A stretch of DNA of 64,000 bases from contig SVLW01000006.1 in NCBI GenBank assembly GCA_015067705.1, forward strand, positions 1 through 64,000, written 5' to 3'. The notes below the pieces were generated by a model. The model made no database searches, was not told where the DNA came from, and saw only the letters and a program-made list of their open reading frames with translations. Of the stretch, positions 50,325 through 59,284 are shown in pieces (positions within the stretch are counted from its first letter, which is position 1; each line of letters opens with the position of its first letter). This stretch comes from Oscillospiraceae bacterium. GTDB taxonomy: Bacteria > Bacillota > Clostridia > Oscillospirales > QAMX01. A program made the position numbers and the translations under genes.

Positions 50325-50501
50325 TACGTCCCCACCTTTCTCCCGGCCGAGCAGGATATACCCGGCCCATAGTATCTCATTTTATTTAGTATACAACACG
50401 AAACGGGCACGGTGCAAGATAAATTGTAAAATCTTAACAGGTTCTTGACAGACCCGCCGAATCCGCTCTGGAATATTTTTCGGATTTTTTTGAAAAAGCC
50501 C

Positions 50502-50530
50502 TTGACAAATCTGACAGAATGTTTTATACT
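50502..50530 (+). promoter_or_regulatory. Promoter of the tRNA cluster
   Basis: TTGACA-17 bp-TATACT. Confidence 0.75.
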
Positions 50531-50557
50531 GTACAAGCTTTCGTTGAGAGCGCATTT

Positions 50558-50634
50558 GGCGGCATAGCTCAGTTGGCTAGAGCGTCCGGTTCATACCCGG
50601 CAGGTCGTTGGTTCAAATCCGACTGCCGCTACCA
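50558..50634 (+). tRNA. tRNA-Met(CAT)
   Basis: Full cloverleaf; acceptor GGCGGCA/TGCCGCT; encoded CCA; 27-43 U.C mismatch. Confidence 0.92.
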
Positions 50635-50638
50635 AGCA

Positions 50639-50668
50639 CTGAGAGCAGAGAAACATCTCTGCTCTCAG
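50639..50668 (+). repeat. 13-bp hairpin between tRNA-Met and tRNA-Glu
   Basis: ctgagagcagaga-aaca-tctctgctctcag. Confidence 0.9.
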
Positions 50669-50676
50669 CCATAAAA

Positions 50677-50751
50677 GGCCCGGTGGTCAAGCGGTTAAGA
50701 CACCGCCCTTTCACGGCGGTAACACGAGTTCGATTCTCGTCCGGGTCACCA
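50677..50751 (+). tRNA. tRNA-Glu(TTC)
   Basis: Anticodon loop CTTTCAC in CCGCC/GGCGG stem; encoded CCA. Confidence 0.93.
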
Positions 50752-50756
50752 TTTCT

Positions 50757-50832
50757 GGAGGCATAGCTCAGTTGGTAGAGCACTTGCTCCACACGCAAGG
50801 GGTCACAGGTTCGAGTCCTGTTGTCTCCACCA
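50757..50832 (+). tRNA. tRNA-Val(CAC) with C33
   Basis: Acceptor GGAGGCA/TGTCTCC; CTTGC-TCCACAC-GCAAG; encoded CCA. Confidence 0.85.
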
Positions 50833-50834
50833 GG

Positions 50835-50868
50835 AAAAAAGCCGATTGCAAATGCAATCGGCTTTTTT
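50835..50868 (+). terminator. Terminator of tRNA cluster
   Basis: 16-bp perfect aaaaaagccgattgca-aa-tgcaatcggctttttt. Confidence 0.9.
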
Positions 50869-50871
50869 CAA

Positions 50872-51042
50872 TGAAATAAATCCCTTGCAGGATTTGTGAA
50901 ATAACGCTTGCGCGTTATGAAATAGCTGACGCTATGAAATACGCTGCGGCGTATGAGGGATTTATTTTATTTCACATTCTGCCGCTCCGGCAGAATATTT
51001 CATAATCCGAAGGATTATTTCATATTGCTTCGCAATATTTCA
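50872..51042. repeat. Multi-hairpin palindromic element with TGAAAT/ATTTCA spacers
   Basis: Seven small perfect hairpins, four TGAAAT on the left and four ATTTCA on the right, plus a 12-bp long-range pairing. Confidence 0.85.
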
Positions 51043-51071
51043 TTCCATCCCCCTACCCCGAGGACATCATC

Positions 51072-51521
51072 ATGACAAACGTTATTCGTCCCGCTGTCGC
51101 GGCTGATCTGGCGCGGATTGCGGAGATCATTATTACAAACTATCGACTGAATTTCTATCCCATTTTCCGGGACGACGCCTTTTATTTCGGCGTGCTGACG
51201 GTGCCGGCGCAGATGGAAGTGTACCGGGAAGCGCTGGGCAGTCTCTGGGTGTACGACGACGGCGTGGTGAAGGGTGTCCTGCACGCCGAAGGACAGGAAG
51301 TGAAAAAGCTCTTTGTGGAACCGGTTTTGCAGGGACAGGGCATCGGCGCGGCACTTCTGGAATTTGCAGTGCAGAATTATTCCGCAAACACGCTCTGGGC
51401 GCTGGAAAAGAACGTCCGTGCCATCGCGTTTTATGAGCGCCATGGCTTTCACATAACTGAAGACCGGAAGCCCGAGGAGGATACGGACGAGTATCTGGTG
51501 CGGATGGCGCGCGGCAAATAA
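51072..51521 (+). CDS. GNAT family N-acetyltransferase
   Basis: VKKLFVEPVLQGQGIGAALLEFA; AIAFYERHGF. Confidence 0.88.
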   Translation: MTNVIRPAVAADLARIAEIIITNYRLNFYPIFRDDAFYFGVLTVPAQMEVYREALGSLWVYDDGVVKGVLHAEGQEVKKLFVEPVLQGQGIGAALLEFAVQNYSANTLWALEKNVRAIAFYERHGFHITEDRKPEEDTDEYLVRMARGK

Positions 51522-51580
51522 AAAATTTCCATGCATTTCTTCCCCCGTTTTCCCGCATACTATCCCCGAGGTGATAGCAT

Positions 51581-52009
51581 ATGATTCCGGAAAACGAACT
51601 TTTGCAGTATATTCACAAGACGGCGGAGATTGGATGCGAGGGGATCCTGGCGGTGATGGACGCCGCGGAGGATACCGGACTGAAAAAAGAACTGTCCCGC
51701 CAGCTGGCGGAATACCGCGGCTTTGAGCGGGACGCGGAGGAACTGCTGCGCAGGCGCGGTTCTTTCGGCGGGGATGTCAGTACCATGAGTAAGCTCTCCG
51801 CCCGGGCCATGAGCGCGGGTAAGCTTCTCCTGGACCGCTCCCCTTCCCACATTGCAGAGATGACCATCGAGGGCAACAACATGGGCATCTCGAAAACCCT
51901 GCAGCATCTCCACGACTACGGCGGCGGCCATCCGGAAACGCTGGATCTAGCCAATCGCTTCCTGGCGGCACAGCGTGCCAATGTGGAAAGCCTGCAGCCC
52001 TATCTGTAA
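51581..52009 (+). CDS. Helical-bundle protein of unknown function
   Basis: 142 aa, predicted helical; RBS gaggtg upstream. Confidence 0.6.
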   Translation: MIPENELLQYIHKTAEIGCEGILAVMDAAEDTGLKKELSRQLAEYRGFERDAEELLRRRGSFGGDVSTMSKLSARAMSAGKLLLDRSPSHIAEMTIEGNNMGISKTLQHLHDYGGGHPETLDLANRFLAAQRANVESLQPYL

Positions 52010-52020
52010 AGAATCGTAAA

Positions 52021-52059
52021 AAACGCCGACACGCATTCCGTTTGCGTGTCGGCGTTTTC
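52021..52059. terminator. Intrinsic terminator
   Basis: aaaacgccgacacgca-ttccgtt-tgcgtgtcggcgtttt. Confidence 0.88.
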
Positions 52060-52060
52060 T

Positions 52061-52852
52061 TTATACTTCCAGGAAGTCGCCAGTGTGCAGGGCCCGCACC
52101 CGATCGCCCATGCGGGACTGCAGGAAGGCCAGCTGGGCGCCGCCGGTACAGTGGCAGGTATAGTACTGCGTGGGATAGCGGGAGAGCTCCGCCGCCACGG
52201 TTTCCAGTACCGCACGCCCCGCGGGCGTCCCGGGGTCATGATCCTTCAGATGAAAGCCGCCGATAAACACATCCGGCCGCAGCCAGGCCATGAGATTGCG
52301 GATCCCCTTATGGGAACAGCCGCTGACCGCGATGCGGCGGCCGTTTTCCTCGATCAAAAGCACCTGTTCATGCCGGAAATCCTCCGGGAGGAAGACGTCC
52401 CCTTCCCGCCGGGTCAGGCCGCAGGGATCCACAGGACAAACGGGCTCCTGCTCCTCACAGGTCAGAAGCGTCAGGCCGGGAGCCAGCGCCGTCCGGGCAC
52501 CGGTGAAGCGCAGCTCCTGATAAGACTGCAGCGCAGGCGTCAGGCCGATATAGCGCTCCGCGCCATGATAATGCCCGCCGAAGGCAGCTTCGTGGAGATA
52601 AAGCGGCACGCCGGGATGCTCCCGCAGAAAGCGCGGCATACCGTCGCCGTGGTCATAGTGGCCGTGGGACAGGATCGCCAGCTCCACGCCGGAAAGATCC
52701 ACGCCCAGACGTCCGGCATTGTCCGCGAAATGCCCGCTCTGCCCCGCGTCAAAGAGGATGCGTTTTCCGCAGACCTCCAGGTATAGACTCAGGCCATGCT
52801 CGACGGCAAGCGTCTCCGGCCCGGTGTTTTCCATCAATACAGTAAGACGCAT
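52061..52852 (-). CDS. MBL-fold metallo-hydrolase
   Basis: AILSHGHYDHGDGM; CHCTG. Confidence 0.9.
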   Translation of the reverse strand: MRLTVLMENTGPETLAVEHGLSLYLEVCGKRILFDAGQSGHFADNAGRLGVDLSGVELAILSHGHYDHGDGMPRFLREHPGVPLYLHEAAFGGHYHGAERYIGLTPALQSYQELRFTGARTALAPGLTLLTCEEQEPVCPVDPCGLTRREGDVFLPEDFRHEQVLLIEENGRRIAVSGCSHKGIRNLMAWLRPDVFIGGFHLKDHDPGTPAGRAVLETVAAELSRYPTQYYTCHCTGGAQLAFLQSRMGDRVRALHTGDFLEV

Positions 52853-52959
52853 CGCGCAGCCCCCTTTCCTTTTTCCTTTATTATACGCCCGCCGTCAACC
52901 GCTTGCGCCGCGCGGCGCCCCTGTGCTATACTGAGGAAAAATGAGAGAGGACGGATCCT

Positions 52960-53652
52960 ATGGTAAAGGTAGTTCTTTGGGATATTGACGGCACCCTTCT
53001 GGATTTTCAGGCGGCGGAACAGGCGGCCATCCGGGCCTGCTTCCGGAAGCATGGCCTGGGGGCGTGCAGCGACGTCATGCTGAAAGACTATGCGGCGATC
53101 AATCGCCGGTACTGGGAGCGATTGGAGCGGGGCGAGCTTGAAAAGCGCGAGGTGCTGGTGGAGCGGTTCCGGGAGTTTTTCGGCAAATACGGTCTGCCGC
53201 AGGAGGCTGTAACTGCCTTCAACGACAGCTATCAGCTGGCATTGGGGGACACGGCCTGCTTCCACGAGCATGGGCTTGAGATCGTTACGGCCCTGCGGGG
53301 AACGGTGCGGCAGGTCGCCGTCACCAACGGCACCAAGATCGCCCAGCAGCGAAAGCTGCGTCTGTCCGGCCTGGATCAGCTTTTGGACGGTATTTTCATC
53401 TCCGAGGATCTGGGCGCGGAAAAGCCCTCCCCCGCCTTCTTTGATGCGGTGTTGGCAAAAATCGGGAACATCTCCCGGGCACAGGCCATCATCGTGGGGG
53501 ACTCCCTCACCAGCGATATCCTGGGCGGGAGAAACGCCGGCATCCGCACCTGCTGGTACCGCAAGGACGGAACCGTGAACGATACCGGCGTTCGGCCGGA
53601 TTATGAGATCCATGACCTGGCGGAGCTGCTTCCCCTGCTTTCCCGGCTATAA
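52960..53652 (+). CDS. HAD hydrolase (YjjG-like)
   Basis: LWDIDGTLLDF; VTNGT; IVGDSLTSDILGGRNAGI. Confidence 0.88.
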   Translation: MVKVVLWDIDGTLLDFQAAEQAAIRACFRKHGLGACSDVMLKDYAAINRRYWERLERGELEKREVLVERFREFFGKYGLPQEAVTAFNDSYQLALGDTACFHEHGLEIVTALRGTVRQVAVTNGTKIAQQRKLRLSGLDQLLDGIFISEDLGAEKPSPAFFDAVLAKIGNISRAQAIIVGDSLTSDILGGRNAGIRTCWYRKDGTVNDTGVRPDYEIHDLAELLPLLSRL

Positions 53653-53747
53653 GGCGAAAAAACCGGAATATTTTCCATTTCTTGGGAACTTTGCCACAAT
53701 CCCCTAGGGGTTCGGTATGAAAATATCGGCATCTCTCACAATTTCTA

Positions 53748-53776
53748 TTGCAAGAATGAGGGCTTCCTTTTATACT
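53748..53776 (+). promoter_or_regulatory. Promoter of GH51 gene
   Basis: TTGCAA-17 bp-TATACT. Confidence 0.5.
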
Positions 53777-53805
53777 ATAGATAATCATTGACAGGAGGTG
53801 TTTTC

Positions 53806-55416
53806 ATGCCCAAGAAAGCGAAAATCGCAGTGCATCCCCTTTATCCCATCGGCAAGATCTCTCCGCGCCTGTACGGCGGATTCCTGGAGCCCATCGGCAC
53901 CATGGTCAACGGTAATATGTTTAATCCCAAGCATCCCACCGCTGACGAGCAGGGCTTCCGTAAAGACTGGATCGAAGCGCTGAAAGCAGCCGGCATTCCC
54001 TCTGTGCGTCTGCCGGGCGGCAACTTCATCTCCGGTTGGGACTGGAAGGACTCCATCGGCCCCAAGGATCAGCGCAAGACCCATCTGGATCTGGCCTGGT
54101 TCCAGTACATCACCAACGAAGTCGGTCACGACGAATATCTGCAGTGGGCAGAGAAGGTCGGCTTTGAGCCCATGTACACCATCAACCTGGGCACCGGCGA
54201 CATCAACGACGCCATTTATATCACCGAGTATACCAACCACAAGGGCGGCACCTATTGGTCCGACCTGCGCCGCAAGAACGGTCATGAAGATCCCTACGGC
54301 GTTAAGGTGTGGTATCTGGGCAACGAGGCGGACGGCCCGTGGCAGATCGGCTCCTGGGATAAGGATCCCCGCGGCTACGGCGTGCGCGCCCACGAGGTCT
54401 CCAAGGCCATGAAGTGGGTGGACAGCACCATCGAGACCGCCGTGTGCGTATCCTCTTCTCCGTATCTCGATCATTATCCGGACTGGGACCGTCAGGTTCT
54501 GGAACAGTGCTTTGAGGCGGTGGATTATATTTCCCTGCATCATTATCATACCGTGCCCCTGGGCGAGCTTCCCACCCTGCTGGCCAGCTCCGTCTACTTC
54601 GAGGACTACATCAACACCGAGATCGGTCTGTGCGACTATATCGCCACCAAGAACCGCTCCAACCACAAGATGAAGCTGTCCTTCGACGAGTACGGCAACT
54701 CCATGCGTCCTTCCAAGGGCTATCGCTATGGCATCACCCAGGAATTCAACTTCCAGGGCAGCCATCATCTGAAGCACGATCCGCGTGAGTACATCCTCCA
54801 CGATCCAGACAATATGCCGGTGCGGAACTTCAACCGTCCCTACGGCGACATCGTGGATGTGGCCACCACTGCTTCCACCATGTTCACCTTCCTGCGCCAT
54901 GCAGACCGTGTGGAGATCGGCTGTATGACCGGCGGTCTGAACTCCTATGCTGCCTGCAACCATGACCATGTCTGGAACGGCACCATGTATCACTTCTTCC
55001 AGGCCATGCGCAAGTACGGCGTGGGCATGTCCATGCGTACCGGCGTGGAGTGCGACACCTTTGACGTACCGGGCTACGGCGCAGACAACTTCCACTTCTA
55101 CGATGCACGCGAGGGCCTGCCTTTCATCGAGACCGCCGCTGCATACGACGAAGAGAACGGTGCTCTGAACGTCTTCGTTCTGAACCGCAACTGGGAGAGC
55201 GACAACGAGATCGAACTGGATGCCGCAGGCTTTGCCGGTTATAAGTTCGTGGAGCAGATCCAGCTCTACTCCGACGACATCATGGCCACCAATACTTACG
55301 AGAATCCGAACGCCATCCTGCCCACCGTCAATGCTGACGCCAAGGTCGTGGACGGCAAGGTCGTTGCCAACTGCAAGAAGCTGTCCTTCAACGTGTTCCG
55401 CTTCGAAAAGGCATAA
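53806..55416 (+). CDS. abfA: GH51 alpha-L-arabinofuranosidase, no signal peptide
   Basis: RLYGGFLEPIG; RLPGGNFISGWDWKDSIGP; WYLGNEADG; LSFDEYGN. Confidence 0.92.
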   Translation: MPKKAKIAVHPLYPIGKISPRLYGGFLEPIGTMVNGNMFNPKHPTADEQGFRKDWIEALKAAGIPSVRLPGGNFISGWDWKDSIGPKDQRKTHLDLAWFQYITNEVGHDEYLQWAEKVGFEPMYTINLGTGDINDAIYITEYTNHKGGTYWSDLRRKNGHEDPYGVKVWYLGNEADGPWQIGSWDKDPRGYGVRAHEVSKAMKWVDSTIETAVCVSSSPYLDHYPDWDRQVLEQCFEAVDYISLHHYHTVPLGELPTLLASSVYFEDYINTEIGLCDYIATKNRSNHKMKLSFDEYGNSMRPSKGYRYGITQEFNFQGSHHLKHDPREYILHDPDNMPVRNFNRPYGDIVDVATTASTMFTFLRHADRVEIGCMTGGLNSYAACNHDHVWNGTMYHFFQAMRKYGVGMSMRTGVECDTFDVPGYGADNFHFYDAREGLPFIETAAAYDEENGALNVFVLNRNWESDNEIELDAAGFAGYKFVEQIQLYSDDIMATNTYENPNAILPTVNADAKVVDGKVVANCKKLSFNVFRFEKA

Positions 55417-55449
55417 GGCTCCCGCGAAAAATCTCTTTCTAAAAACAAT

Positions 55450-55485
55450 TCGCCTCCGTATGAAGTTCATACGGAGGCGATTTTT
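55450..55485. terminator. Intrinsic terminator
   Basis: tcgcctccgtatga-agt-tcatacggaggcgattttta. Confidence 0.85.
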
Positions 55486-55867
55486 ATTCTTTTCTGCTGC
55501 CGTCTTCGTGGAATGTCTGTTTCAATGCCCGTTCTGTAGGGAAGATAGAGGCAATCAGGACGATCAAATGGACAGTCACAATCAGAAGCCCGGCGATGGA
55601 GACCGGATTTTCTCCGCGACCATAGACAGGCAGCATGGCAAGCGCCGTCGGGAGGAGCAAAATCCACCCGATGCGCCACCAAAGACGGCCGCAATGCTCA
55701 TGCGCGAAGCGCCAGGTATCCGCGTTTTTCATGGACCGCGTCGTGCGGTAGCCATAGACCCAGTTGATCTTTTGCGGGCAGCGTTTCCACATGATCCGCC
55801 CTGCAATGATCATAATCACAGGAATCAACATCGATACCGCCAACATATACCACCAGAACCAGGTCAT
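55484..55867 (-). CDS. SdpI family membrane protein
   Basis: INWVYGYRTTRSMKNADTWRFAHEHCGR; multiple TM segments. Confidence 0.8.
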   Translation of the reverse strand: MTWFWWYMLAVSMLIPVIMIIAGRIMWKRCPQKINWVYGYRTTRSMKNADTWRFAHEHCGRLWWRIGWILLLPTALAMLPVYGRGENPVSIAGLLIVTVHLIVLIASIFPTERALKQTFHEDGSRKE

Positions 55868-55871
55868 CTCC

Positions 55872-56828
55872 TCATTCCTCCATTCGCGCCATCACATCCG
55901 CAAGTTCCGGCACGCTGGAGATACCGCCGGGGCGGGTGGTGGAGAGGCCTGCCGCCGTGCAGGCAAAGCGCACCGCGTCCCGCAGCTGCGCGTCTGACAA
56001 AGTGGCCGGGTCGCCGGGGAGATCCAGAATGCGATGCACCACGCTGCCGCCGAAGATATCACCGGCGCCGGTGGTGTCCATGACGGCCAGACCGGAAAGC
56101 CCCGGCACATGGCCGGAGGCCACGGCATTCTGATACACACAGCCGTCGGCACCGCAGGTGACAAAGACCAGCGGGACGCCGCAGGTCTCGTGGATATACT
56201 TTGCGCCCGCCTCCGGGGCGAGGCCGAAGAGGAAGTCCACCTCTTCATCGCTGATTTTCACAACATCCGCCTGGGAAAGGCCCCAGAGCATCTGTTCTTT
56301 GGCATCCGCAAGGTTCTTCCAGAGCGGCTTGCGGAGATTGGGGTCAAAGGTGATCCGCTTGCCCTGTGCCTTTGCATAGGCCACGGCCTTCTGCGTGGCG
56401 GTGCGGGCAGGATCATCCGTCAGGGACAGCGTGCCGAAATGGAACACCCGCGCCTCGTCGATCAGGGAGAGATCCAGCTCTTCAAAGCTGAGGCAGGTGT
56501 CCGCGCCGGGCTTTCGGGCGAAGGAGAATTCCCGGTCACCGGCAGCATCCAGGGTGACGAATGCCAGGGTCGTGAACTGATCCTCGGCCATGAGAAGTCC
56601 CCGAGTCTCGATCCCGGCCTTTTCCAAAGTGCCGGCCAGCAGCCGGCCAAAGGCATCCGTGCCCACTTTGCCCAGCAGGGCGGTCTTTTTTCCGTATTTT
56701 GCCAGCGCCGCCAGAAAGTTCGCCGGCGCGCCGCCGGGATGGGCGGCCATGGTGGGATATCCGTCGGCGTCCGTGCTCTGACAGGTGAAATCAATCAAAA
56801 GTTCACCCAGTGCGACCACATCGATCAT
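55872..56828 (-). CDS. PfkB-family carbohydrate kinase (fructokinase-like)
   Basis: GGAPANFLAALAKYG; DTTGAGDIFGG. Confidence 0.9.
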   Translation of the reverse strand: MIDVVALGELLIDFTCQSTDADGYPTMAAHPGGAPANFLAALAKYGKKTALLGKVGTDAFGRLLAGTLEKAGIETRGLLMAEDQFTTLAFVTLDAAGDREFSFARKPGADTCLSFEELDLSLIDEARVFHFGTLSLTDDPARTATQKAVAYAKAQGKRITFDPNLRKPLWKNLADAKEQMLWGLSQADVVKISDEEVDFLFGLAPEAGAKYIHETCGVPLVFVTCGADGCVYQNAVASGHVPGLSGLAVMDTTGAGDIFGGSVVHRILDLPGDPATLSDAQLRDAVRFACTAAGLSTTRPGGISSVPELADVMARMEE

Positions 56829-57018
56829 ACTGTTTCCTCTTTTCTCTGCAAAGTCAGAAGACAGCCGCAACGGCGCGATCTTCTCTTTTGAACATAGCAC
56901 AAATCCGAAAAAAGGTCAAGAAGCGATGTTTTTCTCCCGTCGGCTCTTGTCAGGGCGGGAGGATGTTTTGTATAATGAAGGCAGGAAACAACCCGCAGAA
57001 AGAGAAAGGAGAATCCCT

Positions 57019-57990
57019 ATGTCTCAGGCAAGAGAGCCCATTGTCACCCACGTTTTTACCGCAGACCCCTCTGCTCACGTTTTTGACGGCAGACTCTATG
57101 TGTATCCCTCCCATGACCTTCCCCACGACGGCAAGAATTCCGAGGAGGGCGGACAGTATATTATGGAGGACTATCATGTATTCTCCATGACCCGGCCCGG
57201 CGAGGACGTCATGGATCACGGCGAAGCCCTGCACGTCCGGGACGTTCCCTGGGCGGAGCGCATGATGTGGGCGCCGGACGCCGCCTGCAAGAATGGCAAA
57301 TACTATCTTTACTTCCCCGCCAAGGATGCCGACGGCATTTTCCGCATCGGCGTGGCCGTGTCCGACTCCCCCACCGGCCCCTTTACGCCGGATGCAGCAC
57401 CCATCCCGGAGAGCTGCAGCATCGACCCCGCAGTATTCACCGATGACGACGGCAGAAGCTATCTCTATTTCGGCGGTATCTGGGGCGGCCAGCTGGACCG
57501 CTGGGTAGACGGCGTGTATGATCCCTCGAGAAAGACGCCTGTCGGCGATGAGATCGCCGTGACGCCGCTCTTTGCAGAGCTTAGTGACGACATGCATTCC
57601 TTCCGCGCCGCACCGGTGCATGTGGTGATCCAGGATGAAAACGGAGAGCCCATCCGTGTCTGTGACGAGGAGCGCCGCTTCTTCGAGGGCAGCTGGATGA
57701 ACAAAATCGGCGATACCTATTACCTCTCCTACTCCACCGGCACCACCCACTATGTGGCCTATGCCACCTCCGATAAGCCCCAGGGCCCCTTCACCTATCG
57801 CGGCATCATTCTGAAGCCCGTGGTGGGCTGGACCACCCAGCACTCCATTGTGGAATTTGAAGGCAAGTGGTATCTCTTCTACCACGACTGTGAGTTCTCC
57901 GGCGGCATTGACCATCGCCGCACCGTGAAGTGGACGGAGCTCACCATCCATGAGGACGGCAGCATCGAGACCCTGGACGTCCGGCACTGA
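57019..57990 (+). CDS. GH43 family glycoside hydrolase
   Basis: DPSAHVFDGRLYVYPSHD; WAPDAACKNGKYYLYFPAKD; SIDPAVFTDDDGRSYLYFG. Confidence 0.9.
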   Translation: MSQAREPIVTHVFTADPSAHVFDGRLYVYPSHDLPHDGKNSEEGGQYIMEDYHVFSMTRPGEDVMDHGEALHVRDVPWAERMMWAPDAACKNGKYYLYFPAKDADGIFRIGVAVSDSPTGPFTPDAAPIPESCSIDPAVFTDDDGRSYLYFGGIWGGQLDRWVDGVYDPSRKTPVGDEIAVTPLFAELSDDMHSFRAAPVHVVIQDENGEPIRVCDEERRFFEGSWMNKIGDTYYLSYSTGTTHYVAYATSDKPQGPFTYRGIILKPVVGWTTQHSIVEFEGKWYLFYHDCEFSGGIDHRRTVKWTELTIHEDGSIETLDVRH

Positions 57991-57994
57991 GTCT

Positions 57995-58399
57995 ATGTGG
58001 AAAGCTTTGATGCTTTGGATCCTGCACCTCACCTGGTGCGGGCTCCAGAATCTGGTGGGCGCGGTGCTCTGCCTCTGTCTGCGTCACTGCCCGCACACGC
58101 GCTATCGGGCGGCCATTGTGACCCAGTGGCGGCGGCGGGACGGCCTTTCGCTGGGTGCGTTTCTCTTCGTACCGGAGGGGACACCCGTGCAGAACCCCGC
58201 GCTTTTGCGGCATGAATACGGCCACACCATCCAGTCGTTTTTTCTGGGGCCGTGGTATCTGCTGCTGATCGGGCTGCCCTCCATGATTTGGGCAAAGCTT
58301 CCCTGCTTCCGCCGCCTGCGGCGGGAGCGGGGCATTTCCTACTACGCCGTCTATCCCGAGAATTGGGCCACGCGGCTGGGAGATCGTTTTTCAGAATAA
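57995..58399 (+). CDS. Small membrane protein with HEYGH motif
   Basis: LLRHEYGHTIQSFFLGPWYLLLIGLPS. Confidence 0.65.
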   Translation: MWKALMLWILHLTWCGLQNLVGAVLCLCLRHCPHTRYRAAIVTQWRRRDGLSLGAFLFVPEGTPVQNPALLRHEYGHTIQSFFLGPWYLLLIGLPSMIWAKLPCFRRLRRERGISYYAVYPENWATRLGDRFSE

Positions 58400-58450
58400 A
58401 CGGATTTTGCCCGGTTTTTCCCAATAGCGGGCAGCGGAAAGGACAGCATC

Positions 58451-59281
58451 ATGCGGCGATACACCGTGGAAAAACGAAACATCCCGTCCACCGGACGGGA
58501 CATCAAAATTCTGGTTTTCCGCCCCACGGCGGCGAAAAAGGTGCCCGCGCAGACGCCCGGCGTCCTTTGGATCCACGGCGGCGGCTATGCCACCGGCATG
58601 GCGGAGATGGCTTACTTCTCCCGCCCGCTGGCGCTGGTGAAAAAGTACGGTGCGGTGGTGGTGTGTGTGGATTACCGGCTGTCGGTTGAAGCGCCCTATC
58701 CTGCGGCGTTGGAGGACTGTCATGCGGCGCTTTGCTGGATCAGGGAACACGCCGCAGAGCTTGGGATCAACGACAGCCAGATCATGGTGGGCGGCGAGAG
58801 CGCAGGCGGAGGGCTGACGGCGGCGCTGTGCATGTACGCCCGCGATAAAGGCAGCGTCAACATCGCCTATCAGATGCCGCTCTATCCCATGCTGGATGAC
58901 CGCGACACCGAGTCCTCCCGGGATAATCATGCACCCATCTGGAACACCAAGCGCAACCATGCCGCGTGGAAGCTGTATCTGAAAGGGCTTGAAGATATCC
59001 CGCCATACGCGGCTCCCGCACGGGAGACGGATTATTCGAATTTGCCGCCAGCCTACACCTTCGTGGGTGATATCGAGCCCTTCTACCGCGAAACGCTGAC
59101 CTATATTGAAAACCTCCGCGCAGCGGGCGTGGAGGCCAGCGTGGACGTGTATCCCAACTGGTTTCACGCCTACGATATGTTTTTCCCCTTTAAGGCCGTG
59201 GTAAAAAAGGCCATCGCCAAGTTTGAGGAGCAGTTCTGTTACGCCGCGGCGCACTACTTCGCCCCGCAGAATAAGGAGTAA
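58451..59281 (+). CDS. Alpha/beta hydrolase (HSL-type esterase)
   Basis: WIHGGGYATG; VGGESAGGGL; catalytic H in NWFHAYD. Confidence 0.88.
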   Translation: MRRYTVEKRNIPSTGRDIKILVFRPTAAKKVPAQTPGVLWIHGGGYATGMAEMAYFSRPLALVKKYGAVVVCVDYRLSVEAPYPAALEDCHAALCWIREHAAELGINDSQIMVGGESAGGGLTAALCMYARDKGSVNIAYQMPLYPMLDDRDTESSRDNHAPIWNTKRNHAAWKLYLKGLEDIPPYAAPARETDYSNLPPAYTFVGDIEPFYRETLTYIENLRAAGVEASVDVYPNWFHAYDMFFPFKAVVKKAIAKFEEQFCYAAAHYFAPQNKE

Positions 59282-59284
59282 ACT

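Noticed and set aside
50872-51042. CRISPR array
   Set aside because: The repeated units are 6-nt spacers around self-complementary hairpins in mirror orientation, not identical 23-47-nt direct repeats with uniform unique spacers.
53701-53710. cccctagggg palindrome upstream of GH51
   Set aside because: Only 10 bp with no flanking symmetry; too short to claim as an operator without further copies.
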